From contig JBBQLP010000005.1 in assembly GCA_038327995.1 (NCBI GenBank), positions 1 to 64,000 of the forward strand: DNA of 64,000 nucleotides, in the 5' to 3' direction. A model generated the notes under the pieces. The model had not been told where the DNA came from and made no database searches. It saw only the letters and a list, made by a program, of their open reading frames with translations. Positions 1 to 7,679 of the stretch are shown in pieces. The translations under genes and the position numbers were made by a program. Within the stretch, counting starts at the first letter, position 1. Each line of letters starts with the position of its first letter. Source of the DNA: CAIOYC01 sp038327995 (GTDB taxonomy: Bacteria; Pseudomonadota; Alphaproteobacteria; Caulobacterales; Caulobacteraceae).

Positions 1-357
1 GCGGCTCATATCTGCAAGTTCGGGGTTTGGGCCACTGTCGGCAGTGATGGTCAGCGGCTCCAACGCCATCCCGCAGATGGGGCAGGGCCCGGGCGCGTTG
101 CGCCGAATCTGCGGATGCATCGGACAAGTGTAGATCGTTCCTGCTGGCTCGACGGAGAGGGCCTTAGGCGTCAGATACTTGTCGGGATCGGCGTTGAACT
201 TTGCAAGGCATCCTGCTGAGCAGAAGTGGAACTCGGCCCCGGCGTGCTCGGCATGATGCGGAGTCTTAGATGGATCGACCGTCATGCCGCAGACGGGGTC
301 CACGGCGCTTGGCGGGTTAGTCGTTGCCAGGGCGTCGATGTGAGCGTGGTCGGTCAT
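1..357 (-). CDS. Copper/heavy-metal P1B-type ATPase, N-terminal part (cut by window edge)
   Basis: The first 119 residues are present and the frame runs off the left edge. Residues 19-60 form a YHS-type domain (DPVCGM at 20-25, FCSAGC at 45-50). Residues 76-101 form the short heavy-metal-binding motif YTCPMHPQ...PGPCPICGMALEP. This pair is the usual N-terminus of CopA-like copper-translocating ATPases; the membrane and phosphorylation domains lie outside the window. The start has a GGAGG six bases upstream of ATG. It lies 160 bp downstream of the cytochrome-porin gene on the same strand, so it may be co-transcribed. The substrate metal is inferred from family, not seen. Confidence 0.85.
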   Translation of the reverse strand, partial: MTDHAHIDALATTNPPSAVDPVCGMTVDPSKTPHHAEHAGAEFHFCSAGCLAKFNADPDKYLTPKALSVEPAGTIYTCPMHPQIRRNAPGPCPICGMALEPLTITADSGPNPELADMSR

Positions 358-460
358 GAGATCCTCCAACGGATCAGAAAGCGGCTTTTGCCCTCGCGGG
401 GGGCCTTGGGTTCGCGCTTCAGACGTAGTCCGGCTCCGCATTCCGACTGACTGCTAATGC

Positions 461-483
461 GGCGGAGAACCCCTAGCTCCGCC
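461..483 (-). terminator. Hairpin between cytochrome-porin and P1B ATPase genes
   Basis: GGCGGAG (461-467) and CTCCGCC (477-483) are perfect complements around a 9-nt loop, just past the stop of the cytochrome-porin gene. There is no T-run after the stem, so it could be a weak terminator, an RNA-stability stem, or simply part of the leader of the downstream ATPase gene. Confidence 0.3.
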
Positions 484-517
484 GTCATCTTCTGGCTCTG
501 ATCGATGACTCCTGAGT

Positions 518-1879
518 CTAGTACGCCGCCCAGAGGAAGGCCCGGAGAGTATTGTTGTCGCTGGCATTGCGTCCGAGGCCGTCATAGTTGCGGCTAGCAC
601 CATCGAACCTTGAGTATGCGGTGTATTGGACGCCCACCCTGGCATTGAACCTCGGGCCGAACGGTGAGCCGCTCCCGCCAAGAAATGTATGGTCCACCTG
701 GAAATTGGCGCCTTGGCTGAGCGGCTTCAGAGTTCGGTTGCCACTGTAGAGCAGGGGGTCGGCCGACCCATAGGTGTCGAACGCCCCGACCGTGAAGCCG
801 AGCTTGTTACGCCAGTAATATGACGCGTCGATCCGCAAGTCCTTGAGGCTACCGCGACCGTTGGAAGCCAGGCCAAGGGCTTGCGACGCTTCCAGCCGCT
901 GGCGTTCGTCCGTGTAGCGAGCGTTGACGGTAAAGACGTCCTTGTTCGCGGCAAAATACTGATACGAGGCGTCCACACCAAGGTCGCGATAATGGTCTGT
1001 GAACCCGGTGGTGTTGTCACGGCCAGGGTAGAGGTCGGCCGACATGCCAAAGGCACCCACCTGAACGTTCCAGTCGCCGAAATTCTTCTGGTAGGCGAGG
1101 CGGCCATAGGGAGCGACACCCTTAATGCTCCCTGGGCTGAAGGGATCCACGCCTGCGCGGTCCAGGAAATCCCGGCTCAGCGAGCGGTAGCCTCCGGCCT
1201 CGACCAGCACCTCTGAATTGATCCAGGCGTAGGTCGTTACCCCAAGGGTGTTCTGGGCGAGGCTGCCGACCAGGGGCGCGGCGCCCGGCGACGGAGCCAG
1301 CGTTGAAGTTGTGTAGGGAAAGCCCCACGCGGGCAAGGTGTTGAAGGCGTCCTGAACGCTCGGCGCATTGTTCAGACTGGCGCCGAAGATGACATTGACG
1401 CCCTTGACCGTGGCAGTAGCCACCGCACGCAGGTCTAGACTGTCCCAGTGGAACTTGCGCGCTACCCCATCATAGGTGGTCTGTACGAACCCGCCGAAAT
1501 GCGATCCGATCCCGCCCGCCAGAAACAGGCTGAACTGATCGAGGGCGGCGTTGTCGTTGTTGGAGAAATGATCCGCAGGCGGCCCAGGCTGATCCTTTGC
1601 GGTATGCAGGTAGGACGCCACGGCCATTGCCGAGACGGGAACATTAAAGCTGTTCGTTCGGAGCGTGTAGCCGCCCATCTTGAACTCTCTTCCGAGGGGA
1701 GTGAGCTGTGGTCCAAAGCCGCCCACGTGACAGCCGTTGCACGTCTGGCCTGTCTGCAAGGCGAAGGCGGGCACTGCGGCGGCCCGCGTGGCGGTAAGGC
1801 CGATCAACGCCCCCGCCAACAGAGCGGCGCGCGCCAGCGCCGTGAAAATGGCAGTTCCTGTCTTGCGTGTTCGCCCCAT
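518..1879 (-). CDS. Fused monohaem cytochrome c - outer-membrane porin, Cyc2-like
   Basis: The 453-residue protein has a signal peptide (about 1-35), one haem-c site CNGCH at 47-51, then a long region of alternating polar/aromatic strands ending in a terminal Tyr, typical of an outer-membrane beta-barrel. The junction after the haem site (QTGQTC..CH, LTPLGREFK, GGYT) follows the pattern of Cyc2, the Fe(II) oxidase of iron-oxidising bacteria, in which a small cytochrome plugs a porin; its length also fits Cyc2. It begins 9 bp after a HiPIP gene, a known soluble electron carrier. Function as an electron conduit across the outer membrane is an inference. Alternative: an uncharacterised cytochrome-porin tied to metal resistance, since a copper-type ATPase follows. 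Confidence 0.75.
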   Translation of the reverse strand: MGRTRKTGTAIFTALARAALLAGALIGLTATRAAAVPAFALQTGQTCNGCHVGGFGPQLTPLGREFKMGGYTLRTNSFNVPVSAMAVASYLHTAKDQPGPPADHFSNNDNAALDQFSLFLAGGIGSHFGGFVQTTYDGVARKFHWDSLDLRAVATATVKGVNVIFGASLNNAPSVQDAFNTLPAWGFPYTTSTLAPSPGAAPLVGSLAQNTLGVTTYAWINSEVLVEAGGYRSLSRDFLDRAGVDPFSPGSIKGVAPYGRLAYQKNFGDWNVQVGAFGMSADLYPGRDNTTGFTDHYRDLGVDASYQYFAANKDVFTVNARYTDERQRLEASQALGLASNGRGSLKDLRIDASYYWRNKLGFTVGAFDTYGSADPLLYSGNRTLKPLSQGANFQVDHTFLGGSGSPFGPRFNARVGVQYTAYSRFDGASRNYDGLGRNASDNNTLRAFLWAAY

Positions 1880-1888
1880 GGTCTCGCC

Positions 1889-2170
1889 CTACGACTTGGG
1901 GGCGAAGATGGTGCACCAGCCCGAGGGACTGATGGTTCCCGCTACGGTCTTGCACGAAGAGGGCGGCTGCCATTGAGTGCACACATCGCATCGGGCCCGC
2001 CCTTTCGGCTTGTCCTGGTAAGAGACGGTCTTTTGCGCCACCTGCGCCCGAGGCGCCGCCGCGACCGCCAGCAATCCCGCTCCAGCAACCAATGCCGCGG
2101 CGCCAAACATCCCGCGCCGCGATAAAGTCAGCGTATGAATCTTGCTCGGAATTGTCATGTTCGGTACCAT
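1889..2170 (-). CDS. High-potential iron-sulfur protein (HiPIP), Tat-exported
   Basis: A 93-residue protein. The N-terminus carries a twin-arginine motif (SRRGMF, 17-22) and a hydrophobic stretch (23-39). The mature part has four cysteines at 61, 64, 73 and 86 in the HiPIP order C-x2-C...C...GWC, which bind one [4Fe-4S] cluster. HiPIPs carry electrons in the periplasm; Iro of Acidithiobacillus and PioC of phototrophic Fe(II) oxidisers are examples. It is first in a two-gene unit with the cytochrome-porin (gap 9 bp). ATG at 2158 (residue 5) is an alternative start; neither has a strong ribosome site. Confidence 0.88.
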   Translation of the reverse strand: MVPNMTIPSKIHTLTLSRRGMFGAAALVAGAGLLAVAAAPRAQVAQKTVSYQDKPKGRARCDVCTQWQPPSSCKTVAGTISPSGWCTIFAPKS

Positions 2171-2345
2171 TTCATGCAGATTTCGACGTTAAAATTCAAG
2201 ATATTCCAACATTTCTCAGTCATTGACCTAAGCTCTTCATTAGAGCGTCAGTTGCGGTGAATAGAAAAGGAAACAAGTGACTGAAAAAGCCGGTTAGATT
2301 TTGATAGCTTGCGCAGGAAAGTCCACGCGATGCGGCACTCGCGCA

Positions 2346-2359
2346 TTGATCCAGATCAA
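2346..2359. promoter_or_regulatory. FixK/FNR box, perfect match
   Basis: TTGATCCAGATCAA matches the palindromic FixK/FNR consensus TTGAT-N4-ATCAA at all ten positions. Its centre is about 182 bp upstream of the HiPIP start, leaving a leader of roughly 140 nt if it acts as a class II site leftward. It could also act on the rightward oxidoreductase promoter from a distance. Confidence 0.75.
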
Positions 2360-2570
2360 CGTCTAGTTTGACCTTCGCAGACTCGGAAAATCGCGTTGGC
2401 TGCATTGTCCATGCGTGCGATTGCCGACAGATCGTCGTCGTCTTACGCAGGCAACGAGCGGTGCCACACTGCGTACTGCGGGGGGTGGGAGGACACGGTC
2501 CCAGCCTTGCACTTCGGCATGGAGTTGAAGAGGGCGGGGAACCGACATCCGCTGACGCTTCAATTTCGAG

Positions 2571-2584
2571 ATGATCTGAATCAA
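2571..2584 (+). promoter_or_regulatory. FixK/FNR box upstream of oxidoreductase
   Basis: ATGATCTGAATCAA differs from TTGAT-N4-ATCAA at one of ten consensus positions. The centre lies about 94 bp before the ATG at 2672, a natural distance for a class II activator site with a leader near 50 nt. Confidence 0.6.
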
Positions 2585-2671
2585 AGCGTGCGCCGCGAGA
2601 CCTCCTTACCCTTTGGACGTTGAGCTTGCCGATTTGAGATTCTGATCGACTGGCCCCATGATGGAGTCGCC

Positions 2672-3268
2672 ATGAAGCACGTTGTCATCGTTGCGCACCC
2701 ATCGCCCGACAGCTTCAACCTCTCCGTGGCGAACACCTATTGCCAGACCGTCCAAGAGCTCGGGCATTCGGCGGTCATGCGGGATCTCTACCGGATGGAG
2801 TTCGATCCGGTCCTCAAGGACGGCGAAATCCCCAGACCCTCAGGCTTCGCTGCTGCGGTCGATGTGGTTGCTGAACGCCGTTTGATCGCCGATGCGGATG
2901 TGTTCGTGCTGATATACCCGTTGTGGTTTTACATGCCGCCAGCTGTGCTGATTGGCTACATCGACCGGGTGATGAATATGGGTTTTGGCTACGGGCCCAT
3001 CCGTAGCGGCGGTAACGCGCCGTTGTTGGCAGGCAAGAAGCTTTTCAGCATCAGCTCATCCGGCGCCCCAGAAATCTGGGTCGAAAAGGAGGGAGCGCTC
3101 CAAGCCCTGAAGCTCCTACTCGATGGCCATTTCTCAGCCGTTTGTGGCTTGGAGGTGGTCGGGCATCTTCACTGTGGATCGATCACTCCGGCATCCCGCC
3201 GAGATGTCGTGCATGATCGGCTTCGCCTTCTACGTCAGGAAATCGCCGAACACTTCAGCGTTCCCTGA
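2672..3268 (+). CDS. NAD(P)H-dependent oxidoreductase, flavodoxin-like fold
   Basis: A 198-residue member of the NQO1/MdaB/KefF flavodoxin-fold family. The FMN/FAD phosphate-binding loop AHPSPDSFN is at 8-16 and the conserved YPLWFYMPPAVLIGYIDRV at 82-100. Such enzymes reduce quinones or other electrophiles by two electrons in the cytosol. A near-consensus FixK box precedes it at 2571, which suggests low-oxygen induction together with the neighbouring FixLJ-FixK block. Substrate is not predictable. Confidence 0.85.
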   Translation: MKHVVIVAHPSPDSFNLSVANTYCQTVQELGHSAVMRDLYRMEFDPVLKDGEIPRPSGFAAAVDVVAERRLIADADVFVLIYPLWFYMPPAVLIGYIDRVMNMGFGYGPIRSGGNAPLLAGKKLFSISSSGAPEIWVEKEGALQALKLLLDGHFSAVCGLEVVGHLHCGSITPASRRDVVHDRLRLLRQEIAEHFSVP

Positions 3269-3539
3269 TAACCCGGCCCTATCGTCGATCAATCCCGGGC
3301 TGTGCCCGCGGAGCTCCATTAGCGCGTCGCCTGCGCTGAGGCGCGATCAAGATCCGACTAGCGTACCGCTGGCGTTGACTGGACCTCCCTCAAGGCGAGA
3401 CGCGTCGCCGAGGCGGACGTACGGGCGTTACCAGACACTAGACGCGACGGATTTGGATGCGTCGGACTGACCTATATCGTGGCGACGTCGGTGACTAGGT
3501 CGCGCCCTTCTAGTGCAACGACGACAGCTGCCCGACCCA

Positions 3540-3782
3540 TCAAACCGGCTCGCCGAGGCGTCCCAGAATCGACCCGGGCTCGATTAATCCGCCCGTGCCC
3601 GTCAAGATGGTCAGGCGTCCTGCGGACGGTGCGGTGATCTCGTGAAGTGCGTCCTCAATCCTGACCGCAGCGATCAGGTCACCCGTTTCGATGTGGGCCC
3701 CCTCGGGCGCGTACCAGCGCTCCACAATCCCCTGCGGCAGCATGCTTGAGGCCCAGAAATTTTCGCTGATCCGGATGTCCAT
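3540..3782 (-). CDS. Orphan lipoyl/biotinyl-like domain protein without the modified lysine
   Basis: An 80-residue protein made of a single lipoyl-type beta-sandwich (ISENFW at the start, EGAHIETGDLIAAV, then the hairpin VRIEDALHEITAPSAG). In true lipoyl domains the hairpin reads ETDK..; alignment on the following AP puts Asp44 where the lipoyl-lysine should be, so it is probably not modified. I chose ATG 3782 because AGAGGAA lies 4 bases upstream; an in-frame ATG at 3797 adds five residues. A FixK-like box at 3833-3846 lies upstream. No partner enzyme is nearby; role unknown. Confidence 0.7.
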   Translation of the reverse strand: MDIRISENFWASSMLPQGIVERWYAPEGAHIETGDLIAAVRIEDALHEITAPSAGRLTILTGTGGLIEPGSILGRLGEPV

Positions 3783-4101
3783 CAGGTTCCTCTTCATGGC
3801 CGTTACCTTAAGGCAAGGACGGCGAACCGGGTTTGATCGCGCTCAAACCCCGATTTCGACTGCGGCACCCGAGCCGACATCGCCTCGTCCTTCAGCTACG
3901 AGCATCAAGACTCGCGTCTCTAGGGTCCATTCCCGGCACGGAGTTTTAGGATCGCGAAAGCTGCGGTTAGTCTTCGAGCCAGGCAGGCACCTTCAATCGA
4001 ACTTCCAGGCGTCGCGCCCCCATCACAGCAATCCACGCGTTACGGTATTGTCCCGCTGGTGCGGAGATATCCGTGCGGACTTTCCGCGAACTGGTGGTGG
4101 A
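3783..4101. other. Gap between lipoyl-like gene and fixL
   Basis: About 320 bp. An open frame continuous with fixL covers it in the plus direction, but it has no domain and overlaps the opposite gene, so I take it as non-coding. It holds one FixK-like box (3833-3846). Nothing else was recognised. Confidence 0.5.
3833..3846 (-). promoter_or_regulatory. FixK/FNR box upstream of the lipoyl-like gene
   Basis: TTGATCGCGCTCAA has one mismatch to TTGAT-N4-ATCAA. Its centre is about 42 bp from position 3798 on the minus strand. If used as a class II site, transcription would start there and give a leader of about 16 nt to the ATG at 3782, which fits well. Confidence 0.6.
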
Positions 4102-5598
4102 ATGGCCGAAGCCGAAGAGACGGCGCGCGGGTCGTTAGAATTTATGACCGCTAGGCGGTATGTCTTCGCCACAGCCGCGATGATCCTGACGCTTGTCCTA
4201 GGCGGCTTACTATCCTCGCAGTTCGGACGCCAGTTGCGTCTTATCTGGCTTATGCCGGCGCTCGTGTTTGCCGCTAGGTGGGGGGGCTTTGGGCCAACAC
4301 TGCTGGCAACGGGCATAGGACTAGCTGGCGGCCTCGCCTTTGAGCACTTGCGTGCTGTCGCTGAACCGGCGGGTATTCTGTCTCTAGCTACCTATGTCTT
4401 CACGGGCCTGAGCTTAGCGTTCGTCAGTAGGAAAATTCAACACGGCACCGCTCCGTCAACAGCGCGCTTGGCTCAGCTTCATGCGGACCAGACCCATCTA
4501 CAGTCGATCTTGGCCACGGTGCCGGACGCCATGGTCGTTATCGACGAGGGCGGCGTCATGACCTCCTTCAGCGCTGCAGCGGAGCGCCTGTTCGGCTGGC
4601 CCGCGCCGGAGGCGATTGGGCAAAACGTACGAATGCTCATGCCCGAGCCTTATCGAGGAGATCACGATGGCTACCTTGCGCGCTACTTCGCGACGGGTGA
4701 GCGCCGAGTCATAGGGTTAGGCCGTATCGTTGTGGGCCAGCGCCGGGACGGAAGCACGTTCCCCATGGAACTCTCGGTCGGTGAAGCCAAGACAGGAGAC
4801 CGTCGGTTTTTCACTGGCTTCGTCCGAGATCTCAGCGAGCGTCAGGAAACTGAGCGTCGGCTCCAGGAGCTACAAAGCGAGCTGATCCATGTCTCACGGC
4901 TAACGGCCATGGAAAAGATGGCGTCTGCCCTCGCCCATGAGCTGAACCAGCCTCTGTCGGCAATCGCCAGCTACGTGAAGGGGTCGTTCCGTTTGGTGAA
5001 GGCCGACGTTATTGATCGGGATCGCTTGTTTGACGCGTTGGAGCGTGCCCGGGAGCAGGCGATACGGGCCGGCGACATTATAAAGCGTCTGCGTGATTTC
5101 GTGGCCAAGGGTGAGACGGAACGAACCCTGGAGAGCCTGTCGCGAGTGGTCGAGGAAGCCAGCCTTTTGGCCATGGTGGGCGCCAAGGAACACCGGGTCC
5201 ACGTTAACTTCGATCTCGACCAATCGCTCCCCCCGGTGCTGATCGACAAGGTGCAGATCCAGCAGGTGGTTTTGAACCTAATTCGTAACGCCATCGACGC
5301 CCTGGCGAAGTCAACCACCCGCCAAGTCCGCGTTTCGGTGAAAAACTGGTCAGAAGACTGCGCCGTTGTTTCGGTCGCAGACACGGGTCCGGGCTTAGCG
5401 CCGGACATCGCTCCACAGCTGTTCCAACCCTTTATGACCACGAAGAAGCAGGGCATGGGCGTGGGTCTATCCATCTCCCGCAGCATCATTGAGGCCCATG
5501 GTGGGCGAATCTGGGTTGATGACAATCCCGGCGGCGGCGCCCTGTTTAGCTTCACCGTACCCACGATGAGCGAAAAGGAAATCCGGGATGTCGGTTGA
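4102..5598 (+). CDS. fixL: Oxygen-sensor histidine kinase FixL
   Basis: With the start at 4102 the protein has 498 residues. Hydrophobic segments occupy about 20-110, then a haem-PAS domain (about 130-245) containing the FixL signature HDGYLARY...GLGRIVVGQRRDG; His188 is the expected haem ligand and Arg208 the oxygen-sensing arginine. The dimerisation/phosphoacceptor box AHELNQPLSAIASYVKG has His279, and the ATPase domain shows NLIRNAIDAL, DTGPGL and GMGVGLSISRSI. FixL autophosphorylates when oxygen leaves the haem and passes the phosphate to FixJ, whose gene overlaps by 11 bp. The open frame extends upstream to 3691 but that part lacks a domain; ATG 4144 is another possible start. Confidence 0.92.
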   Translation: MAEAEETARGSLEFMTARRYVFATAAMILTLVLGGLLSSQFGRQLRLIWLMPALVFAARWGGFGPTLLATGIGLAGGLAFEHLRAVAEPAGILSLATYVFTGLSLAFVSRKIQHGTAPSTARLAQLHADQTHLQSILATVPDAMVVIDEGGVMTSFSAAAERLFGWPAPEAIGQNVRMLMPEPYRGDHDGYLARYFATGERRVIGLGRIVVGQRRDGSTFPMELSVGEAKTGDRRFFTGFVRDLSERQETERRLQELQSELIHVSRLTAMEKMASALAHELNQPLSAIASYVKGSFRLVKADVIDRDRLFDALERAREQAIRAGDIIKRLRDFVAKGETERTLESLSRVVEEASLLAMVGAKEHRVHVNFDLDQSLPPVLIDKVQIQQVVLNLIRNAIDALAKSTTRQVRVSVKNWSEDCAVVSVADTGPGLAPDIAPQLFQPFMTTKKQGMGVGLSISRSIIEAHGGRIWVDDNPGGGALFSFTVPTMSEKEIRDVG

Positions 5599-6196
5599 AG
5601 AAACGATCCACATCGTCGATGACGACGATGCCGTTCGTCACTCACTCCGATTCCAATTGGAAACGGCGGGCTATCTGGTCTGCGACTACCCTTCTGGCGA
5701 AGCTTTCCTCGAGGCTAGGTCCGACGTAAATACGGGATGCGTCCTAACCGATGTCCGCATGCCCGGCCTAGGGGGACTTGAGCTTGTAGCTCGCCTTCGG
5801 AAGCTGAAATACTCTCAGCCAATCATCATCATGACCGGACATGGCGATATCCCGTTAGCGGTCGAGGCTATGAAGGCAGGCGTCTTCCATTTTATTGAGA
5901 AACCACTGGATGATGCAGCGCTGCTGGATGCGATTCGGGCAGCCTTAGTAAGTGCCGCGAAGCCGCGCAGCGGAACCGACGAGGTGAGGGCCATCGGCGC
6001 GAGGTTCGAGACGCTGTCCCCCCGAGAACGTGACGTCCTAACCGGCGTAATCGGCGGCAAGCTCAACAAGGTCATCGCTCACGATCTCGGTATTAGCTTC
6101 CGGACGGTGGAGGTCTATCGAGCGGGGCTTATGACAAAAACGGGCGCATCGACAATCTCCGACCTGGTCCGCATGGCGCTCACAATCGGTCTTTGA
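5588..6196 (+). CDS. fixJ: Response regulator FixJ
   Basis: 202 residues: a receiver domain (acidic DDDD at 11-14, phosphoacceptor Asp55 in LTDVRMPG, Lys105) and a LuxR/NarL-type helix-turn-helix (LSPRERDVL at 143-151, KVIAHDLGISFRTVEVYRA at 161-179). FixJ phosphorylated by FixL activates fixK in rhizobia and Caulobacter. The gene overlaps the end of fixL by 11 bp, indicating translational coupling. A likely target is the fixK promoter two genes downstream. Confidence 0.94.
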   Translation: MSVEETIHIVDDDDAVRHSLRFQLETAGYLVCDYPSGEAFLEARSDVNTGCVLTDVRMPGLGGLELVARLRKLKYSQPIIIMTGHGDIPLAVEAMKAGVFHFIEKPLDDAALLDAIRAALVSAAKPRSGTDEVRAIGARFETLSPRERDVLTGVIGGKLNKVIAHDLGISFRTVEVYRAGLMTKTGASTISDLVRMALTIGL

Positions 6197-6198
6197 GC

Positions 6199-6212
6199 TT
6201 GCTACAGATCAA
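6199..6212 (+). promoter_or_regulatory. FixK/FNR-like box before the receiver-only gene
   Basis: TTGCTACAGATCAA has one mismatch to TTGAT-N4-ATCAA. Its centre is 41.5 bp before the A of the ATG at 6247, the exact spacing of a class II activator to the transcription start, so the mRNA may begin at the start codon. Confidence 0.45.
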
Positions 6213-6246
6213 TGCCGATTGAGTTATCGGTCGCCATAGTCTGAGC

Positions 6247-6654
6247 ATGGAGTTACTCGCATCCAGCCACGGCGCGAAACACGGGGGCCAATCTGTCATC
6301 ATCATTGACGATGACGCCGACCTGCTTGACGCGCTCAAATTCGGTCTCGAACTTGAGGGTTTCTCGGTTCAGTGCCACCTGAGATCAGGCACCCTTAGGA
6401 CAGAGACCCTCCCCACTTCCGACGCTTGCCTGATCATCGACTACCGGCTGCCAGGGATCGACGGCCTCGATCTGCTCCAACGTCTGCGGGGAAACGGAGT
6501 GATGCTGCCGGCTATAATTGTTACAACCCACCCCAGCGCTGAAGTGCTGATCCGGGCTGTAGCGCTTGGCGCGACGGTTGTCGAAAAACCGTTACTGGGA
6601 GACGCGCTCGCCCTGGCAATTGAAAATGCCTTCGCGCGTCAATTGGAAATTTGA
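6247..6654 (+). CDS. Stand-alone receiver-domain protein
   Basis: 135 residues with only a response-regulator receiver fold: acidic pocket DDD (21-23), phosphoacceptor Asp65 in LIIDYRLPGIDG, Thr93/94 and Lys114 (EKP). There is no output domain. It lies between fixJ and fixK, so it may compete for phosphate from FixL or act as a sink or adaptor, comparable in role (not in sequence) to FixT. No Shine-Dalgarno is visible before the ATG, and the upstream FixK-like box is spaced for a leaderless transcript. Confidence 0.85.
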   Translation: MELLASSHGAKHGGQSVIIIDDDADLLDALKFGLELEGFSVQCHLRSGTLRTETLPTSDACLIIDYRLPGIDGLDLLQRLRGNGVMLPAIIVTTHPSAEVLIRAVALGATVVEKPLLGDALALAIENAFARQLEI

Positions 6655-6675
6655 ACAGTGCGACCTACGCGTTGC

Positions 6676-6685
6676 CCCCTAGGGG
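6676..6685. promoter_or_regulatory. Palindrome CCCCTAGGGG upstream of fixK
   Basis: A perfect 10-bp palindrome 72 bp before the fixK start, in the only gap between the receiver gene and fixK. Since fixK genes are normally activated by FixJ, this is a candidate FixJ site, but it is not a known FixJ consensus. Similar GAACCCCTAG occurs at 467-476. Confidence 0.3.
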
Positions 6686-6752
6686 AACACCCCAAATTTT
6701 GAAGACTGCATCGAGGGCGTAGCTTCATCCGTGCTGTTGAAGGAACGCCCTA

Positions 6753-7412
6753 ATGCTCATGACCTCGACGCCCGATCGCCCCGGCAATAACGTGCCGCCC
6801 TCGGTAGGTCCACACAATGGCGATCTCATGTTGGAGATTGGGACCCGTACTGCGTTCTGCCGCGACGATGAGATCTACGGCCAGGAAGAAGCGGCTGACC
6901 TGATCTATCAAGTGGTGACTGGTGCGGTGCGGACCAGTCACCTGATGAGCGATGGACGCCGCCAGATCGGCGATTTCTACTATCAGGGCGACGTGTTCGG
7001 CGTGGAACCAGGGCACGAACATATCTTCTCTGCCGAAGCTCTGAGCGACGCAGTGGTGTTGGTTGTGAAGCGTTCGGCCCTGCGCGAGGCTGGCGCTGGT
7101 CGGCTGGAGGTCCTCCTTGGTGAGGCGGCTCGCCGTGAACTGAAGCGTGCCCATGAGCACGTGCTAATGCTCGGCCGCAAGACGGCATGCGAGAAGGTCG
7201 CCAGCCTCCTGATGAATATCGCTGATCGGTCAGAGTATGACTGTGTTGAATTGCCGATGGGTCGCCAGGACATGGCGGACTACCTCGGCCTGACGATCGA
7301 GACTGTGTCCCGGATGCTGACGCAGCTGCAGTTGAATTCTGTCGTCGAGTTCGCCAGCCTGCGGAGCTTTCAGGTGAAAAACCGCCGGGCGCTTTCACGG
7401 CTGACTCACTAG
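6753..7412 (+). CDS. fixK: CRP/FNR-family regulator FixK
   Basis: 219 residues: a cyclic-nucleotide-binding-like beta-roll (about 25-115), a dimerisation helix (about 120-150) and a C-terminal winged helix. The recognition helix has E183-T-V-S186-R187, the E..SR pattern by which FNR/FixK contact TTGAT half-sites; this matches the boxes found around it. It lacks the four-cysteine N-terminal cluster of oxygen-sensing FNR, so control is probably through FixLJ. AAGGAA precedes the start. Likely activator of the whole 2-13 kb block. Confidence 0.9.
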   Translation: MLMTSTPDRPGNNVPPSVGPHNGDLMLEIGTRTAFCRDDEIYGQEEAADLIYQVVTGAVRTSHLMSDGRRQIGDFYYQGDVFGVEPGHEHIFSAEALSDAVVLVVKRSALREAGAGRLEVLLGEAARRELKRAHEHVLMLGRKTACEKVASLLMNIADRSEYDCVELPMGRQDMADYLGLTIETVSRMLTQLQLNSVVEFASLRSFQVKNRRALSRLTH

Positions 7413-7598
7413 TTCAAACGTTCTTGTCCGACAAACCTCCCTTCAGGCTTCCACCGTACCCAGGGCAGTCAACAAGGCCAGATTGATCTGCGGTATCTGG
7501 GCGGCGATCTCAACGGTCACAACAGCAGGGATCGGCTCTGTCTTTGGCATTGTGGCCCGGTACAAATGCTCACCAAGAGTACTAAAATCGCTCAGGTT

Positions 7599-7612
7599 TT
7601 GAGCCATATCAA
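7599..7612 (+). promoter_or_regulatory. FixK/FNR box upstream of BON protein
   Basis: TTGAGCCATATCAA has one mismatch to TTGAT-N4-ATCAA. The centre is 74.5 bp before the ATG at 7680; a class II start would leave a leader of about 33 nt containing the AGGA ribosome site. Confidence 0.6.
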
Positions 7613-7679
7613 CGCAGGAGGCCAGCAGGTTTGAGAATGTCCTATGCGCACTTTCGCGCCAAACATAGGAACTCCCATC

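Larger units (their letters stand above)
2171..2671. other. Divergent regulatory region with two FixK/FNR-type boxes
   Basis: This 500-bp gap between the HiPIP gene (leftward) and the oxidoreductase gene (rightward) shows no convincing gene. Base composition is lower in GC than the flanks. It contains a perfect FixK box at 2346-2359 and a near-perfect one at 2571-2584, listed separately. Confidence 0.6.

Noticed and set aside
3691..4101. Upstream extension of fixL to 3691 (137 extra codons)
   Set aside because: It overlaps the opposite lipoyl-like gene and its promoter and has no domain; later starts give a normal FixL.
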